Positions 21,875 to 35,026 of a stretch of DNA of 64,000 bases are shown here, piece by piece; the first letter of the stretch is position 1; every line of letters begins with the position of its first letter. The DNA lies in the NCBI GenBank assembly GCA_030765055.1, contig CM060947.1, forward strand, positions 223,384,125 to 223,448,124, written 5' to 3'. Both the position numbers and the translations under genes were made by a program. The notes below the pieces were generated by a model. That model searched no databases and was not told the DNA's origin. It worked only from the letters and a program-made list of their open reading frames with translations. This DNA is from Mantis religiosa. Lineage: Eukaryota; Arthropoda; Insecta; Mantodea; Mantidae.

Positions 21875-22955
21875 GCCAGTGTAGTGGGAAATCTTGTATT
21901 TATTGAAAACATCATGGATGATCACCCATACCTCAACCTATTTTGCCAAAACCTTCATCAATGTGTGGAGAAGTTAAGAATTAGGATTACTCTTAAGTTT
22001 CATGAGGTTAATGAACCAAAGCACCAGGCGCATATTTCAGGGAATGATTGTTATATAACTGTCTGAATGTAACACATCCGCCTCTACAGAGCCCAAATCC
22101 TAACTCAACGTACAATTCTTCCATCTCTTTTAAAGATCAACAATGGACACAATTGCTAAAAGAATGGGTAAAAATTAAGCCTGCCTATCTGAAAAAATAA
22201 TTTCCAATAAGAAATTACACTCGATAAAAGTAATCAGTCGTAAATGATACCTTAAAAAGTACTGAATTTAACCAGTGTGAGGACATAAATATATGCACCT
22301 TGTAGCTGACCGAACATTTAAGTGACTTGATAATTCAGCAAGAGAACTGAAACATTTTTTGTCAACACTTGTTACACTTTGGAAGAAATACTATTTCTGT
22401 TATTGTTGTAAATGTCGTGCATTAATACACATGCATTTTTATTTAAATGTTTACACTGTTTTTAGGAGTACCTGTTTTTATGAGTACTGTACATGCTATA
22501 CCCCAGTTCCAGAAGCTGCAAGACCCTACATGTTGATTAAGAAATTCGAACATTCCGCGGAAGTTTCACAAACTTTTGTATAAGTAGCGGGAAAGGTTTC
22601 ATCTCTTGATTAGAACAGTTGAGACCGTATGTAATTGCAATTATAAGGCGTAAAGAAAAATTAAATATAAGCCTCCTCTAGATGTACAATGATGTCACAC
22701 CGACAGCATGCTGGTTTGGCAGTGAGTAGAAGGGAGGTAGTGCACACGATCTTGTCACTGACGTCACGGCCCGCCAATCTATGTCCTGCTTGTTCTACCA
22801 CGTGAGTTGGAGTTTCGAGACCTTTCGATTTCAGAAAATCTAGAAGAATTGACTTAGAGAATATTCCACTTAGGCCAATCTGGAAACTTCGGCTAGAAGA
22901 AGCCTCTGAAACACTTCTATCCTGACCCAAGATTACCTATTTATCTATACCCTGA
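21875..22955. other. Unassigned spacer sequence
   Basis: Nothing identified. The stretch 22660-22955 is more GC-rich and could be upstream gypsy sequence, but I cannot read a protease or gag motif in it. Confidence 0.45.
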
Positions 22956-22959
22956 CCCT

Positions 22960-24160
22960 ATTGGAATCTATAGTAGTGTCCGCAAGAAGTGCGGGGGTAA
23001 TGAAGGCGCGCCTACCGCGACAGCGGTCAAGACACACGGTAATGTAACGAAAAGACTTTTCGACGAACTATGCGTAATCAGGACTCTAAGGCTTGGCCAA
23101 AATGAGGTGCCTGTGAAGCTGCTGAACCCCTCGGACATTGGTTGGAACATACAAAGCGTAATAGAACAGGAGTAGTGCAAGTCTGCTGCAAGTACCATAT
23201 CATCTGACGGACACGAGGAACCAGCATCATCGCCCTGGGAACCCGAATGGAAGACTCACTGAAGACGGCGGTCATACATGTACCCGCGGCTCAAGTGAGA
23301 GTGTCTGGGATCTACTATGACATAACCAGTCTTCAGCAAGGAGACGGTGATTACGACCTCACCGACCGAGTGCTCTACCAAATCGACATCGGGGAGCCCG
23401 AACCATTTGACAACAATCTAAACGTGTCTCTGATGAAACAGGCAGAGATAGGAACATTAGATCCAGAGAACATCAAAGAATCCGTTAGACCTTGGTGTTC
23501 CACTATGGTACTTGTGAAGAACAAGAGGCTAACTACGATTCTGCAGGGACTAGAGGAATTTGAACACCGTCACTCCAAAGGAGTGCTTTCCCTTACCTCG
23601 GATTGAACGCATCCTGGACGTACGTGCTGATGCGCAGTGGTCGTTGACTCTGGAAAGGGAGAGACAGAGCTAAAGGTAAAAGAGTAAAAGGTAGACAAAT
23701 AAGGAGTACCCTTCTTGCCAGCGACCTCCATACAGATCCATTTCGGTTAAAACCCCTTGGATGAAATGACAAAGGGAGTGATAGGAGACCACAAGTTCGT
23801 AGTCTGAAAGGCCCAGAGAAGTAAGAAAGTCACACAAGTGCTGGAGATCTTCATCCAAGCGCCAGAATGGAAACTTACTGCCTGAAAGCGAGTAACAACG
23901 AGCTGTACTCTAGACAATGAAAGATAATGTCACTACCCCGCTTCTATTCAGTAGGAATCGAGTCACATCTAGCTTCAGCCCCTTAGAGACATCTTATTAT
24001 CATCTTCCCCACGTGGAGAAAATAACTCAAGTGCTGGTTTTGCTTTGCCATTGTGAACAGTTGAATTGCGATATCAGTCTAATTACAAAATTTACTTTAG
24101 CCGATGACCTGATTGCCGTGGATTCATTTAGTGTTATCCGCAACTAAAGATGCTATTGGT
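22960..24160 (+). pseudogene. Ty3/gypsy pol relic
   Basis: LRLGQNEVPVKLLNPSDIGW near 23085 resembles the end of the protease/linker. LTDRVLYQIDIGEPEPF, then SVRPWCSTMVLVKNK at about 23480-23530 is the 'SPW.SPVVLVKKKDG' entry of gypsy reverse transcriptase. After a shift, CFPLPRIERILDVRADAQWS and LTLE (23585-23655) match 'PLPRIDDILD.L..A..FS.LDL'. The catalytic Y/FVDD region is not found. A later KDAIGASLQY near 24150 may come from the RNase H region. Many stops; clearly dead. Confidence 0.65.
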
Positions 24161-24468
24161 GCCTCATTGCAATATTGTGATTAGCTGATTATCACAATAA
24201 TGTCACATGCAAGTCAACAAACTGTGATTCTGGTGCCTGAAGCCACGCTTGTGGAAATGAGTCAAATATGACCGAGAGCAACACTTCAGTCAGAGAGAGG
24301 CGTGGAAATTCGAAAGAGACTGAAATGGGAAACGCAAATCAGTAATTACTCTCTCCCCAACAACAATAGTGAGTGCCTGTTGAGACAGTTTTAAGTATTT
24401 AAAAACAAATATTTTCTGAACAGATATTACTCCACAAAAACAAACCTTAACATGAACTTTTTGTGGTA

Positions 24469-24693
24469 AGTTTACGTCCTCCAACATCAAGCTATATCGG
24501 ATAATGAATGATATTTTTGAATTATGTTCAAATAAGCCCTGGGTTCACACAGCTTAGAGTAAATCGACATTCATCTTTCAGGAAAAGGCAAAACCCTGGA
24601 AAAAACCTTTTAAAGGTAATTCACTCTGACCAAGTTTCGAACTTCAGACCTCTTGAACGTGAAGCGAACACGTTACTGTCTATGGAGACGGGC
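24469..24693 (-). mobile_element. SINE-A copy, diverged
   Basis: Minus strand GCCCGTCTCCATAGACAGTA to TTTACGTCCT (tail, read on the plus strand). It shares the CTTGAACGTGAAGCGAACAC and AAAACCCTGGAAAAAACC words with other copies but is the most diverged one in the window, so it is probably the oldest. Confidence 0.75.
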
Positions 24694-25011
24694 AAGCTTA
24701 GCATGAACTGTGTACTTGAACAAGAGCTACATAGGTTGGTGCATCGACGTTCATCTATCATTTATGATTTACGAATTATACAAACATCATTCAAAACAAA
24801 AGAACTTGATACACTATTCTCAAAATACTCAAGCTGTTCATTTTGTTTGACACGAAACATCTGAAGCAGATAGTACTTTAATGAATCTCACTAACTCCTG
24901 CTTGGAAAAATAATGGTGATAATAATCTCTGCATATAAATGATACTTTTCCTGAAAGCTCACATATCACATCCATGAAAGACACTGAACTAAAATTCGAA
25001 GTTTAGTATTG

Positions 25012-25694
25012 TTACGTATAGGTAAATTGTAAAGCTTAGAACTAAGGGTTCACAATCTAGGGACAAGAAAGGTAGATGGTAGAGCAAAGGTAGGAGAGAC
25101 AACACTTCACTAAACCCATTTACTATATTCTAGATGTTGAATTGAAGTATAGGACACTCTCGATGTCTTTAAGGGACTTGGGTTGAAAATGATTATTGTA
25201 ATTACATCACAACATTCAAGTCCCATACGGCCTTACCTTGGCGATGCGTGATCGTGCTGGTTATGGATCTTGCTGACTGACTCCCTAATCACACGGTCTC
25301 TACTCTCACTCTCCAAATTGACTAATCCGACTCCCTCTGTTGCTAGCTTAAACAGCAATTAAATATGAATTCTAGCGAAATGGTGATTGAGCCAACCGCT
25401 CACTGCATTATCGGCCGGGTGGTTTTGCCTCTTTTTCTTTATATACCGGCGGCGCTGTCCGCAGGAGCAGAGCTTTACTCAGAAGTAGGTTTTACCTTGG
25501 AGTTTGTCCGGCGTAAGTGAGCCACCGGTTCGGTAAGTTGTGAGTGGCGGACATCTGCCGTGTTATAATTCATTTCTCGTAAAACGTGCGTTTAGTTTCT
25601 GGCCTGGGGCCTGTGCTCGTAAGATCAGAACTTTTGGTAATTTAATATCTAAGGGATTAAACTCCATGTTGAGGAAGGAATAAAAAGATATATG
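25012..25694 (+). promoter_or_regulatory. Possible LTR next to right mariner
   Basis: TGTTACGTATAGG at 25012 looks like an LTR start. TATATACC at 25440 is followed about 38 bp later by CTCAGAAG, an initiator-like site. It runs to the TIR of mariner-A. It could be the 3' LTR of the gypsy relic upstream, as both read forward, but no second LTR or terminal CA is demonstrable. Confidence 0.3.
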
Positions 25695-26747
25695 CGAGGG
25701 CTATCCAGAAAGTAGATTACGTTTTCGTCTGTTTCCGCTAGGGGCGGGGCTAGCGCGGCCATCTTGGAGTCAGAGCGTTGCGCAGCTCAGTCGGCATCTA
25801 GCCGTGCTAGTGAGAGGTTCGTGCTGTGCTCCGTTCAGATACTGTGACGGTTTGAAATGTCTGCGTTAATTGAAAATCCCGCGAGCTGCGAGGTGCGTGC
25901 AGTAATAAGGTTTCTGACTGCAAAAAACTGTAAACCGATAGAAATCTATCGGCAGCTTTGTGAAGTGTATGGGGACAACATTATCACTGAAGGTGGAGTG
26001 CGTCAGTGGGTCATCAGATTTAAAAATGGCCGAACCAATGTTCACGACGAAGATCGAAGTGGCAGACCCAGCATAGTGACTGCCGAACTTGTCGAAAAAG
26101 TCGATGCTAAAGTCCGTGAAAATCGAAGGTTCACAATAACGGAACTTTCTTTGAGTTTTCCACAAATTTCGCGAAGTTTGTTGCACAAAATCATCAGCAA
26201 AAAGCTTGGTTACCACAAGTTTTGTGCAAGATGGATTCCAAAAATCTTGACAGAGGACCACAAAAATCAGCGAATGGCTGCAGCGTTGAACTTTTTGGAC
26301 GTTTACCATAAGCGCAGAGGAATGTTGAGCTCTAAGATCTTGTTGATTCACGACAACGCCCGGCCCCACACGGCAAATGTCACTCGTGAAGTTCTTGAAT
26401 CTTTTAAGTGGGAGCTGTTTCCTCATCCGCCGTACAGTCCCGACCTGGCACCGAGCGACTTCCAACTATTCCCAGCAATGAAGAGGTGGATGGCTATGCA
26501 GCGTTTTAATGACGACGCACAGCTGCAAGAAGAGGTAACGAAGTGGTTGAAGGCGCAGGCGGCCGAATTTTTCGACGAAGGAATTTCCAAGCTCGTACAT
26601 CGCTACGATAAATGCCTTAATTTGAATGGTGACTATGTCGAAAAGTAGTATTTGAGTGTGGCTTTCATCTGTATATAATAAAATTTGTTTCCTATACTTT
26701 GTTTACTTTGTATTCCAAAACGTAATCTAATTTCTGGATAGCCCTCG
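25695..26747 (+). mobile_element. Mariner family A, boundary copy (right)
   Basis: Appears identical to 17345-18397 in reverse, including the TIR mismatch. The outer flank is TA (26748-26749) as on the left. The inner flank is TG (25693-25694) where a TA duplication is expected. Either one base of the TA has mutated or the junction was not made by normal transposition. This is the inner edge of the right arm. Confidence 0.95.
25857..26648 (+). CDS. Mariner transposase, in-frame deleted (263 aa, right)
   Basis: The protein is identical to the left copy (17444-18235), and the opposite-strand frame is identical too, so the nucleotide sequences are essentially the same. It has the same helix-turn-helix, WIPKIL linker, HDNARPH and SPDLAPSD motifs. 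The same loss of about 85 residues removes the GDETW catalytic motif. The ATG lies 162 bp inside the 5' TIR end and the stop about 100 bp before the 3' TIR, as usual for mariners. Such a protein may act as a TIR-binding competitor; the sequence alone does not show this. Confidence 0.9.
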   Translation: MSALIENPASCEVRAVIRFLTAKNCKPIEIYRQLCEVYGDNIITEGGVRQWVIRFKNGRTNVHDEDRSGRPSIVTAELVEKVDAKVRENRRFTITELSLSFPQISRSLLHKIISKKLGYHKFCARWIPKILTEDHKNQRMAAALNFLDVYHKRRGMLSSKILLIHDNARPHTANVTREVLESFKWELFPHPPYSPDLAPSDFQLFPAMKRWMAMQRFNDDAQLQEEVTKWLKAQAAEFFDEGISKLVHRYDKCLNLNGDYVEK

Positions 26748-26749
26748 TA

Positions 26750-27605
26750 TATATAATTATCAAACATATTATATAATTAAATCAATAACTGATCCAAGGA
26801 CCAAAAGTTTCTGTTTCAGTCAAAACCCTGCCCTGCTGGTATCGAGTTTGAAAAACTTCTTCTTGTCATTACGGACCAGGCTCCATACATGGTTTCAGCT
26901 GTTAACCAATTGAAGCCTTTATTTTCTAAGTTGAAGCATGTGACATGCTTGGTACATGCTCTTTACAGGTTTCGTGAACCGATAAGGAACGAATAAGACA
27001 TCGCAAATCAGTAATTCATCCCTACTCTTAAGAAAATTCTGCTGAAAGATCCGATTCGTGTTGTGGTCTACAAGGAAATCGCTGGCCCGAACCTTCCATA
27101 TTCCTCGGTCATTACTCGCTAGGTATTTTGGATCGAATATGCTGCTATGTTGTGTGACAATTTTGACATAATTAAAGTGTTTGGGCTTTCTTTGGATCCA
27201 ACCGACACAGGTGAAATTTCCAAGGCAGAGCAACTTCTGTTACCGAAGAAATTTGCAAACAGAGCTATAGTTACACATAAGTGAAGCAGTTATTAAACTA
27301 TTGGAAGAACAAGGTATGGAAAAAGAGAAATAGCGGCACATTTTTGCTTCGTGATGGAGCAATTGGATGGCTTTGCCAAAGACAAACTTGAGTCTAGTCT
27401 TCAGAAGAATCCGGACATTAGCATTTCGCCACATCTGTACAACTGCCATTCTGAGTGAATAGAAGATTAGCCCTACTGATTTCTGTAGACGTCGAAAGAA
27501 GCTTTAGTATCTACAAGGACTTTACTTTTAGATTTATAAAGATGCTTAATGTCTTGAAGTATAAGAGCTTCATGTGGTATTCTTCTCATAAGTGATAATT
27601 TGATG
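26750..27605 (+). pseudogene. hAT transposase relic, C-terminal half (right copy)
   Basis: Mirror of 16490-17342: LLLVITDQAPYMV, KHVTCLVHALYRF and VDVERSFSIYKDF can be read through stops. The sequence on the other side of the mariner has no hAT N-terminus, unlike the left locus. This copy is therefore cut off at the mariner, which is the main argument that the right arm is the derived one. Confidence 0.75.
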
Positions 27606-27780
27606 TACTTGGCAATTCAATAAATTAGAATAGGGGAAAGAAAAATTATTGAAATGGTTGAATAAACCAGCACCTTTTTGTTGCTCTTTTACCTTATTTA
27701 AGCAACCTTTCCCTTGCTTTCTTCCATCTGAACTTTTCAACTAAAAATCCTAACCCGGCTTGCTACTTTCTCATGCTCAA

Positions 27781-27950
<170 letters not shown>

Positions 27951-28296
27951 CTCTTCTGTGGACCTCCCGTTTGTGGAAGATTCGATTCCGTCTTATTCTT
28001 TGTATCATCGGATGATACCTCCGACAGTGCTCTGCGGTATATTCCCTTAGCAGCGATTTCTCTAAACGTAAGATCTTTAGCATGCTGAAAGGATCACAAG
28101 CTGACGATGTGCACATGTTTTGTTGTTTTCTTGTGTCCCATGTGCCTTTACGCCAGCACAGAAATATAGGTTGTCACTGCGGTAATGGGGGTGCGAGGCT
28201 CCCCTGTTTATAAATGCAAGCCTAACTAAATTAAAAAAAATAAAAAAAATAGAAAAAAGTTTCGCATTTCTTATGTCTTGGCCTCTAGATGCGATA

Positions 28297-29552
28297 CCAA
28301 GACACAGTTATTACCATTTTATCATTACTCAAACATAACGATTATATTGATATATACAAACATTTTGCAGAAAAAATAACCTATCTAATCTAACCTAACT
28401 AATCTAATTGCTACTAACTACTTCTACCTTCCTATCCCTAATAAATCATCTATCCTTTTGTTCTTATGTTGATGTTGTCTTCTTCTGTCGCTTCAAATCC
28501 TTCTGTTAAATCCAAGATTGTCCTCTTCTATTAATCCTTCGACTAGGTGAAGTTCCTCTTCTTCCTTTGGTTGTTGAAGCTAGGTATCCATATTCTGTGC
28601 TCGAAGTCGTTCAGATCTCGCGGTGTAGAAGGTGGTTCACGATATCTACGTTGAATTATGTCTCTCACTCTTCGCTGCTGCTGCCTTTGTTGACTATATT
28701 CATCCATTACTATTGTTGAGACCTTCTCTGCGGCCAATTCCAGTATTTTAAAAGCTTCCCTCTTCCTAATGATGCACCATATACATTTTCCTGCTAATTC
28801 CTTCCTCTCTTCTTCTAGCTGTTGTGTATACTTTGTACATTCAAATAAAGCATGTTCCAGAGTATTTTCTTCCATGCAGGTTGTGCACATGGTGTCATCT
28901 GCCTTTCCTATCTTGTCAAAGTATGTCTTGTACGGTCCATGTCCTAAATGTATTGTATTCCACTTCGTCTTGGTAGGATCTCCTTTAATGTTAACCTCTC
29001 ATTTATACTAGGAAAGATTTCGTGTGTCATTTTTCCTACATCAATTTCATCCCATTCATGAATTAATGCTTTCCTAATTTCATTCCTCGTTTTACATGGA
29101 GTTTCCAATAAATTTTCTATCTTAGTGAATTCTCTCCGCTGCAACCAAAAGCACGCTGCCCTTTGTTTAATCAACAAATCCAATGGCCGTAATCCCACTG
29201 TCACTAATAATGTCATTGTAGCAGTCGTTGAAACTGCTCCTGTGCAACGAAGTAAAGCCTGTCTTTGGTATTTCCGTGGAGTATCTATGTCCTTCCTCAA
29301 TTTTATTCTATGTGCCCATATCGACGCTCCATACGCAGTTGTACCCACCATGAAACTCATATCTTCACTTATATATATGAATGGTACTAGGAGAAAGCTT
29401 AAATATTCTCGTAGCTATTGTAGATAGTTTCATTAATACTCCATTAGCTTTCATTGCTACATATTTAATATGGGTATCAAAGTGTTGCTTCTTATCGATA
29501 TACATACCAAGATATTTAACAACATTTGAAAAACCAAGCCTAACTGAACATT
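28297..29552 (-). pseudogene. R1-type LINE 3' region (right copy)
   Basis: Mirror of 14625-15880. The GTTAYGASIWAHRIKLRKDI and C-terminal CTTCMEENTLEHALFECTKY segments are intact. The last frame extends further here (to 28543) because a frameshift present in the left arm, near 15500, is absent. Confidence 0.75.
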
Positions 29553-29554
29553 AA

Positions 29555-31325
29555 AGTGATGCATGTATAGCTTGCTTTGGAGTTAAACGGCACCTAATAA
29601 CACTTAACTTTTTGTAAATATTCCAAGTAGCTGGATTTATTTAATGTTTTGTTTGTGCTTTACATTCAAAATAAACTATGTTTGGTACCACTTCACAATT
29701 TCAAATAGCTCTTTATTATATCGCCGAATATTTTTGTGAGTACCTGTAAAGTATCCTTTGCTGTTGGAATAATACTCGTTTGGAATGGTGGAGTCAGGTT
29801 TTAGTAATTATGGCTTATTACACTAGAAATGCTTGTGTCTCCTTTTTCCTCTACGGTTATTTAATAACAACATAAAACCAGTACCTTCATATAAACCAAA
29901 AATAAACTTATACAACTATGTAAAATTACGCACTTGTCAGGTTAACTACCTTGAACAAAGCATATTCTGCAACCGTCAAGAGAAACCAGTAATGTAAAAT
30001 ATCGGTTCAGTGATTTGCTGTTTATGTAGTTGTTAAACATGTTCTTCCAACGAACTTAAATACAATATGAGTACAAATGAAATAAAATAAAAATTCTTAC
30101 ATTATGGGTTATTAGAAGTTTTTGTCAACCAGCAACACCTGCATCTATAGAATTAGAAAGAACGTTATTAAGAGGTTCCGTTTCATTACATACACATCTG
30201 CAGCATTTAATAAATCTAAAATAAAGAAACAAATTTAGCATCGGATGCTTTTTAAAGTGTCTCATATTTGCTGATGTAACATATCACGGCCATCTGTATA
30301 TAATCACTGCAATAAAAGGAAACCACCTTCTCTTTTATCCTCAACAACTATATTTTCTTCCATTGTATTTTCAAGTAAAATGAAGGCGTTCTTTGCAAAC
30401 AAATATCCTTTGCAAATCTATTGTGTTCGTATTCAAATACAAGAGCCATGTAAATACGTTTTCATCCTTTTTAACTTATGAATTTAAATTAGAAACTGTT
30501 TCATAGTCCCATTTTTGTCAGAACAAGCTGACTTTTAAGAATTATCAAGATTGGTTTAGTGGTGTTTTAAACTACCCTACATAAAGAAACAAGTTTTCTG
30601 ACTTTTCAATATTACTACAGATTAATTCATGCATATAGTCATGCTTTAGCTAAGCTAAAGTTAGAAAAGTAAAATTAGAAAATTCATTGGCATAGTCGGA
30701 CACTAGTTATTGTGTCAACATGGCAGAATGAGTGAAATGGAAAACTTCTGCAGTATCAAGATGTTGTCATGTTGTCATAGGGGGGAGATAGGCTCAATAA
30801 CCGTTACTTGAATTCTGGGTATGGCAGTCTTGCTTCAGTCCCATTCTTTCCTCCTCACCACCACCATCATTTTTGAAACGGGAACACTGGATCATTCGTC
30901 AGATTTAGCAATAACGCTGTTAACGGCATCTGCGTCACGGGTTCTCGTGTTCGGCTGTTCACACTTCAACCTCTCTTGTAAACGGAAAGAAATACGATGA
31001 CTGCACAGAGCCAACTGCATCACATTTTTTTTTTCTCGAGAATTGCAATATTGAAATTCCTTTACATTGCTTTCAGAAAATACATTGTGAATGTTCTCCT
31101 TGCAATCGAAGACAGCTATGGCAGAATCTATATAGATTATAATTCAAGTACTGCAATCCTTCTTGAAAGATGTTTAATATTTCTCCCTATTTATATTTTG
31201 CAGTTCTTATAATATTAGTGGATAATATTCGGATGCTTTTTAAATCGTCTCACAGGTAAAAATTGTAGGGAATGAGTTCTGGGGTCGAGCGGACAATACC
31301 CCTGGTTGCCTACACGTCCTGACAT
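29555..31325. other. Unassigned sequence, mirror of 12850-14620
   Basis: No element identified. Its only notable property is the close match to the left arm. Confidence 0.5.
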
Positions 31326-31348
31326 GTCACCAAAACACGTCAGGTTGA

Positions 31349-31582
31349 CAGCGCCGTGGCTGAGTAATTAGACCACTCGACTCTCGCCAAAGCTGCCCGG
31401 GTTCAATTCCAGACGACAATAAGGGAGATTTGTGGCGGACAAAGGGACGTAGGGGCGGGGTTCCTCTGGGTGCTCTGGTTTCCCCCACTATCTCATTCCA
31501 CCGGTCTTCTATCTTCATTTTATGTATCATAAAAAAGCATGTCAATAATATCATGTATAAATATGCGCCCCAGTGTCTATCC
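31349..31582 (+). mobile_element. SINE-D (right copy)
   Basis: tRNA-like head GCGCCGTGGCTGAGTAATTA with GGGTTCAATTCCAGACGAC as a good B box. The left copy has a GAATTGAACGC version of the B box, so that copy is the degraded one. Confidence 0.62.
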
Positions 31583-32138
31583 ATTGAAGGAAAGAGTCTC
31601 CATAATTTAGGTTTGGTAGCTTCCAGACATTTTAAATGTAGTTTTTAATCATTGTCGTTTTACCTGGTGGCACCTTAGTTGTTGTAATAAAGTCATTGAA
31701 ACCTGCTCCTTTATTGGTTAATATTTTCGCCAAGGTTTTTAGTAGGAATAATGCCTTTCAAATGGGAAGAGTACTGGAACCCGGCAAATCAGGTGCGTTA
31801 ACGCACTCAGCGTTGCCACTCCGTTACCCCTACTCCTTTCGTATTTCCCACTCTCTCGCACACTCTCCTAAAGACCATGGCACATATCGTAAGGGAACCC
31901 AAAGTGAATTTTCCAAATTGTATAATAATGCTGCTGTTGAATTCACAATTGGGACATGGATATTCACATGTTATTTTAAATGCTATAATTGTAATTACAG
32001 TTTGTAAATTACCTATTTGTTCTAATCCAATGCAACTGCTAATAGCTCATCCGTATATCTGTCAATTTACTTGCGTTAACAGACAATTCGTTTTTGTCAC
32101 TGTTGTGACGGTTATTTCATATTTTTCAAATATTTAAG

Positions 32139-32394
32139 GTTTTTTTTTTCCTTTGTAATTTACGTCCTCCAACCTTAAGTCATATCGGACGGTGAATGAA
32201 TCGGATGAAATGATGCTCAAATGAGTCATGAGTCCAGGGTCCATGAAGCTTACAGTTACCGAAATTTTTCTTGAAGGATAAGGGAAAACCCGGGAATAAA
32301 CCTTATCCAGGTAACTCACCCTGACCGAGATTCGAAATCGGGACCTCTTGAACGTGAGGCAGACATGCTACCATCTACTCTACCAAGGCGGCCT
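32139..32394 (-). mobile_element. SINE-A copy (mirror of 11780-12035)
   Basis: Same position and orientation relative to the arm, including the T/A-rich tail and the duplicated CATGACTCATTT, so it was present before the inverted duplication. Confidence 0.88.
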
Positions 32395-33615
32395 TTTAAG
32401 AATTCGTTCTGAATTGTTCTGGAAGAAGTAATTTGTAAAAATAGAACATGTGAGACTGGGTAGGCCACGGAATGATACAATGCAAGTAGAATGTTACATA
32501 ATAGTGTTGCTATTGGTAATTACAACAATGCAATTATGATGTTTGGGTACATGGACCAATAAGAGAAAGGTAATTTAATTGTTCTAGAAACATCTTGTGC
32601 AGAGAACCCAGAATATTCAGATAGCTTAGCGTCACTTAGCAAACAACGGTCCTGAGAGTAACACGTGCTTTGGTGTCGCTCTGCAAGTTTGCAGAAGGAC
32701 GTTTTAGTTGTAAATATATTTGTGTTGCACTAGTGGCATGTGCCAGAAACTTAAAGCTCATCGATGTAACAATAATAATTTATGAAAGGAGAGAATGTAC
32801 GTTATATAAGATTGTAGCATAATATACTCATGGTTTTGCAGGATAAATTTCAGAATATTTAAAGGAGAAGGATTGATATTTATTTTCCAATAATTGCAGC
32901 ATAAAATACCTTCACTCCGATACTGCGACCTGAGATAAGACTCATTGCTACAAGAATTCTACCAGATCTTCACCAAAGGTGAGAGTAATTAATCATCCAT
33001 CATAACAAATTTCGCAATATGCACTGTTGTAAAATAATCGCCACAACGAGGGGCTTCTAGAACGTCAATTTCTACCACCACGCCTTTTGCAACAAACTTC
33101 CCGTTGTACTGTCTTCATCGTCTGAGTATTGCAAATTTGTGATGATAGACACCAAAATCTCGTCACATGCTATATCTTTCCGAAACGTCCTCGTTCTGTA
33201 GTTTATCTGCATGTCTCAGTCGTTAACGTTCTTAGGTCATTGTCAGTCAGTTTAAAAGGATTATTTCTGTTTGCAACATAATTTGTGCCCATATTTACTC
33301 AATTGGATTGTACTGGCAATGGAAAGGTGGAAGGCTGATTACCTCGCGTCTCATTTCAGTTGCAAATTGATCCAGCTGATACACTTTTTCCTGATTTTTA
33401 TATGAAAGAAGAACTTAATAACACTGCTTTGAATTTTCTAGAGTAAATAGAGATTACGCGCCATTCATAAACAAAGATATAATGTGACCAGAACGGTCTG
33501 CCAGGCCAGCAGGAAGTGTTACTTCTCGAATTTAAGAAACACCTTGGCTTATTCAAAGTAACTCATGCCAAACGTTTACGTTTCAGTTCTGAGTAATTAC
33601 AAATATACGTACACG
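32395..33615. other. Unassigned sequence, mirror of 10560-11778
   Basis: Nothing identified beyond the match to the left arm. Confidence 0.5.
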
Positions 33616-33851
33616 GTCCGCCTCGGTAGCGTAGATGGTAGCGTATCTGACTCACATTCAAGAGGTCCCGAGTTCAAACAGTGGTCAGGGCGAGCTACCT
33701 GGATAAGGTTTTTTCCGGGGTTTTCCCCTATCCTTAAAGACGAATGTCGGGTAGCTCTGAGCTCCATGGACCCTGGACACATTTGAGCATCATTTCAGCC
33801 ATCTCATTCACTGTCCGATATGACTTAACGTTAAAGGACGTAAAATTACAA
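33616..33851 (+). mobile_element. SINE-A copy (mirror of 10322-10557)
   Basis: Head GTCCGCCTCGGTAGCGTAGA, B-box region GAGTTCAAACAGTGG, body with TTTTTTCCGGGGTTTTCCCC and tail GGACGTAAAATTACAACAAT. Confidence 0.88.
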
Positions 33852-33859
33852 CAATATAT

Positions 33860-35020
33860 ACACGTACACGTACACACATACATGCCAACCAATAATGATG
33901 TTAATTACAGTGCTTACGTGTGACGTATTATCATAATATATTGGTACTTTATTTGTATTAGGGAAACCATTTCAGCTAAATATACCGGATTTTTACGGTT
34001 ATGTTTGACACATTACTCCCTACATTTCTCATGTATTGTTTTTTGAAAAAACTGAATTTCTGTTTTAGCTCAAATAGTATTAATTAGAGATGGATTCAGC
34101 CGGCGCTCGTCATATACCACTTACGGGGAATGCAATATGACAACAGCGCAGGACTCCAATTGGTTACTCACCCAGTAGCTTTCAAGGACAAACATCATCC
34201 AATCTGAAAGACATAATAGACTTTCTTTTATATCTACTCCAGAGGAATCCTAGATAAATACTGTTGACTTTGTGCATTTTAGCCCTAAAGGTCTGCGCGA
34301 TAAATGGCTAATCATAATTACATTAGGCCATTCAGAAGCACAATTAATTAAAGAGGTTATCCCTGGTCCCCGCCCCCTCCGTTTCATACTAGTTAAAGCA
34401 TCGCTCATTAGTTCATGGCTTGTTAACAGTATCTGTAGAGTAGGTAATAAGCTGGAAGCTCAGGTTTTAACAGTATCCATGTCAGATATGATAAAACGTG
34501 TTACTGCAAGGCATGCTGTGTTTGTTAGGGCTCCAAGCGAGAGTAGAGACAGCTGTGATCAGGAATCATAGCTGTCTCATTATCACTGAAGGATTTCACA
34601 ACTGCATCGAGCAACGATGACAGATCGTCATTTGTATGATACATTTACTCTACGTTAAAGCTTACACGTATCGAGTAACATACTGACCCCTTTGTTTATA
34701 ATTACAGTAGCAGGAACTGTCAAATCACTTGTGTTATAACGAAATACGTTACGTCTAATAACCTGATAATAATGTAGGATAATACGCTATTATAGTCTAA
34801 TGTTTTAATAATTAGAATTATGAAGCTTAAAATTGTTGCAAATGAGCTCATGCACAATTTGATACTGCATTTACATGGCATTTCTACCTTGCCAGCAAAC
34901 TTTTCGCACAAACTGTTCATTTATCTAATTTATACGAAAGCGTGCAAGGTTCACATTCGGAACCACCCACTCTAGTGGTTGCTCCCTGACATTTTTTCCA
35001 AGACAGTTCTCCAAGGCGTA
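33860..35020. other. Unassigned sequence, mirror of 9142-10320
   Basis: Contains the second copy of the 99-codon frame (34272-34571). Differences from the left copy change amino acids, so coding is not supported. Confidence 0.5.
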
Positions 35021-35026
35021 TAGTGC

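Larger units (their letters stand above)
18398..25694. other. Unique spacer between the inverted arms
   Basis: About 7.3 kb with no mirror partner. It contains a hAT N-terminal relic, a Jockey RT fragment, two SINE-A copies, a gypsy pol relic and two regions with TATA-plus-initiator signals, described separately. If both arms were transcribed together this would be the loop of a hairpin RNA. Confidence 0.95.
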
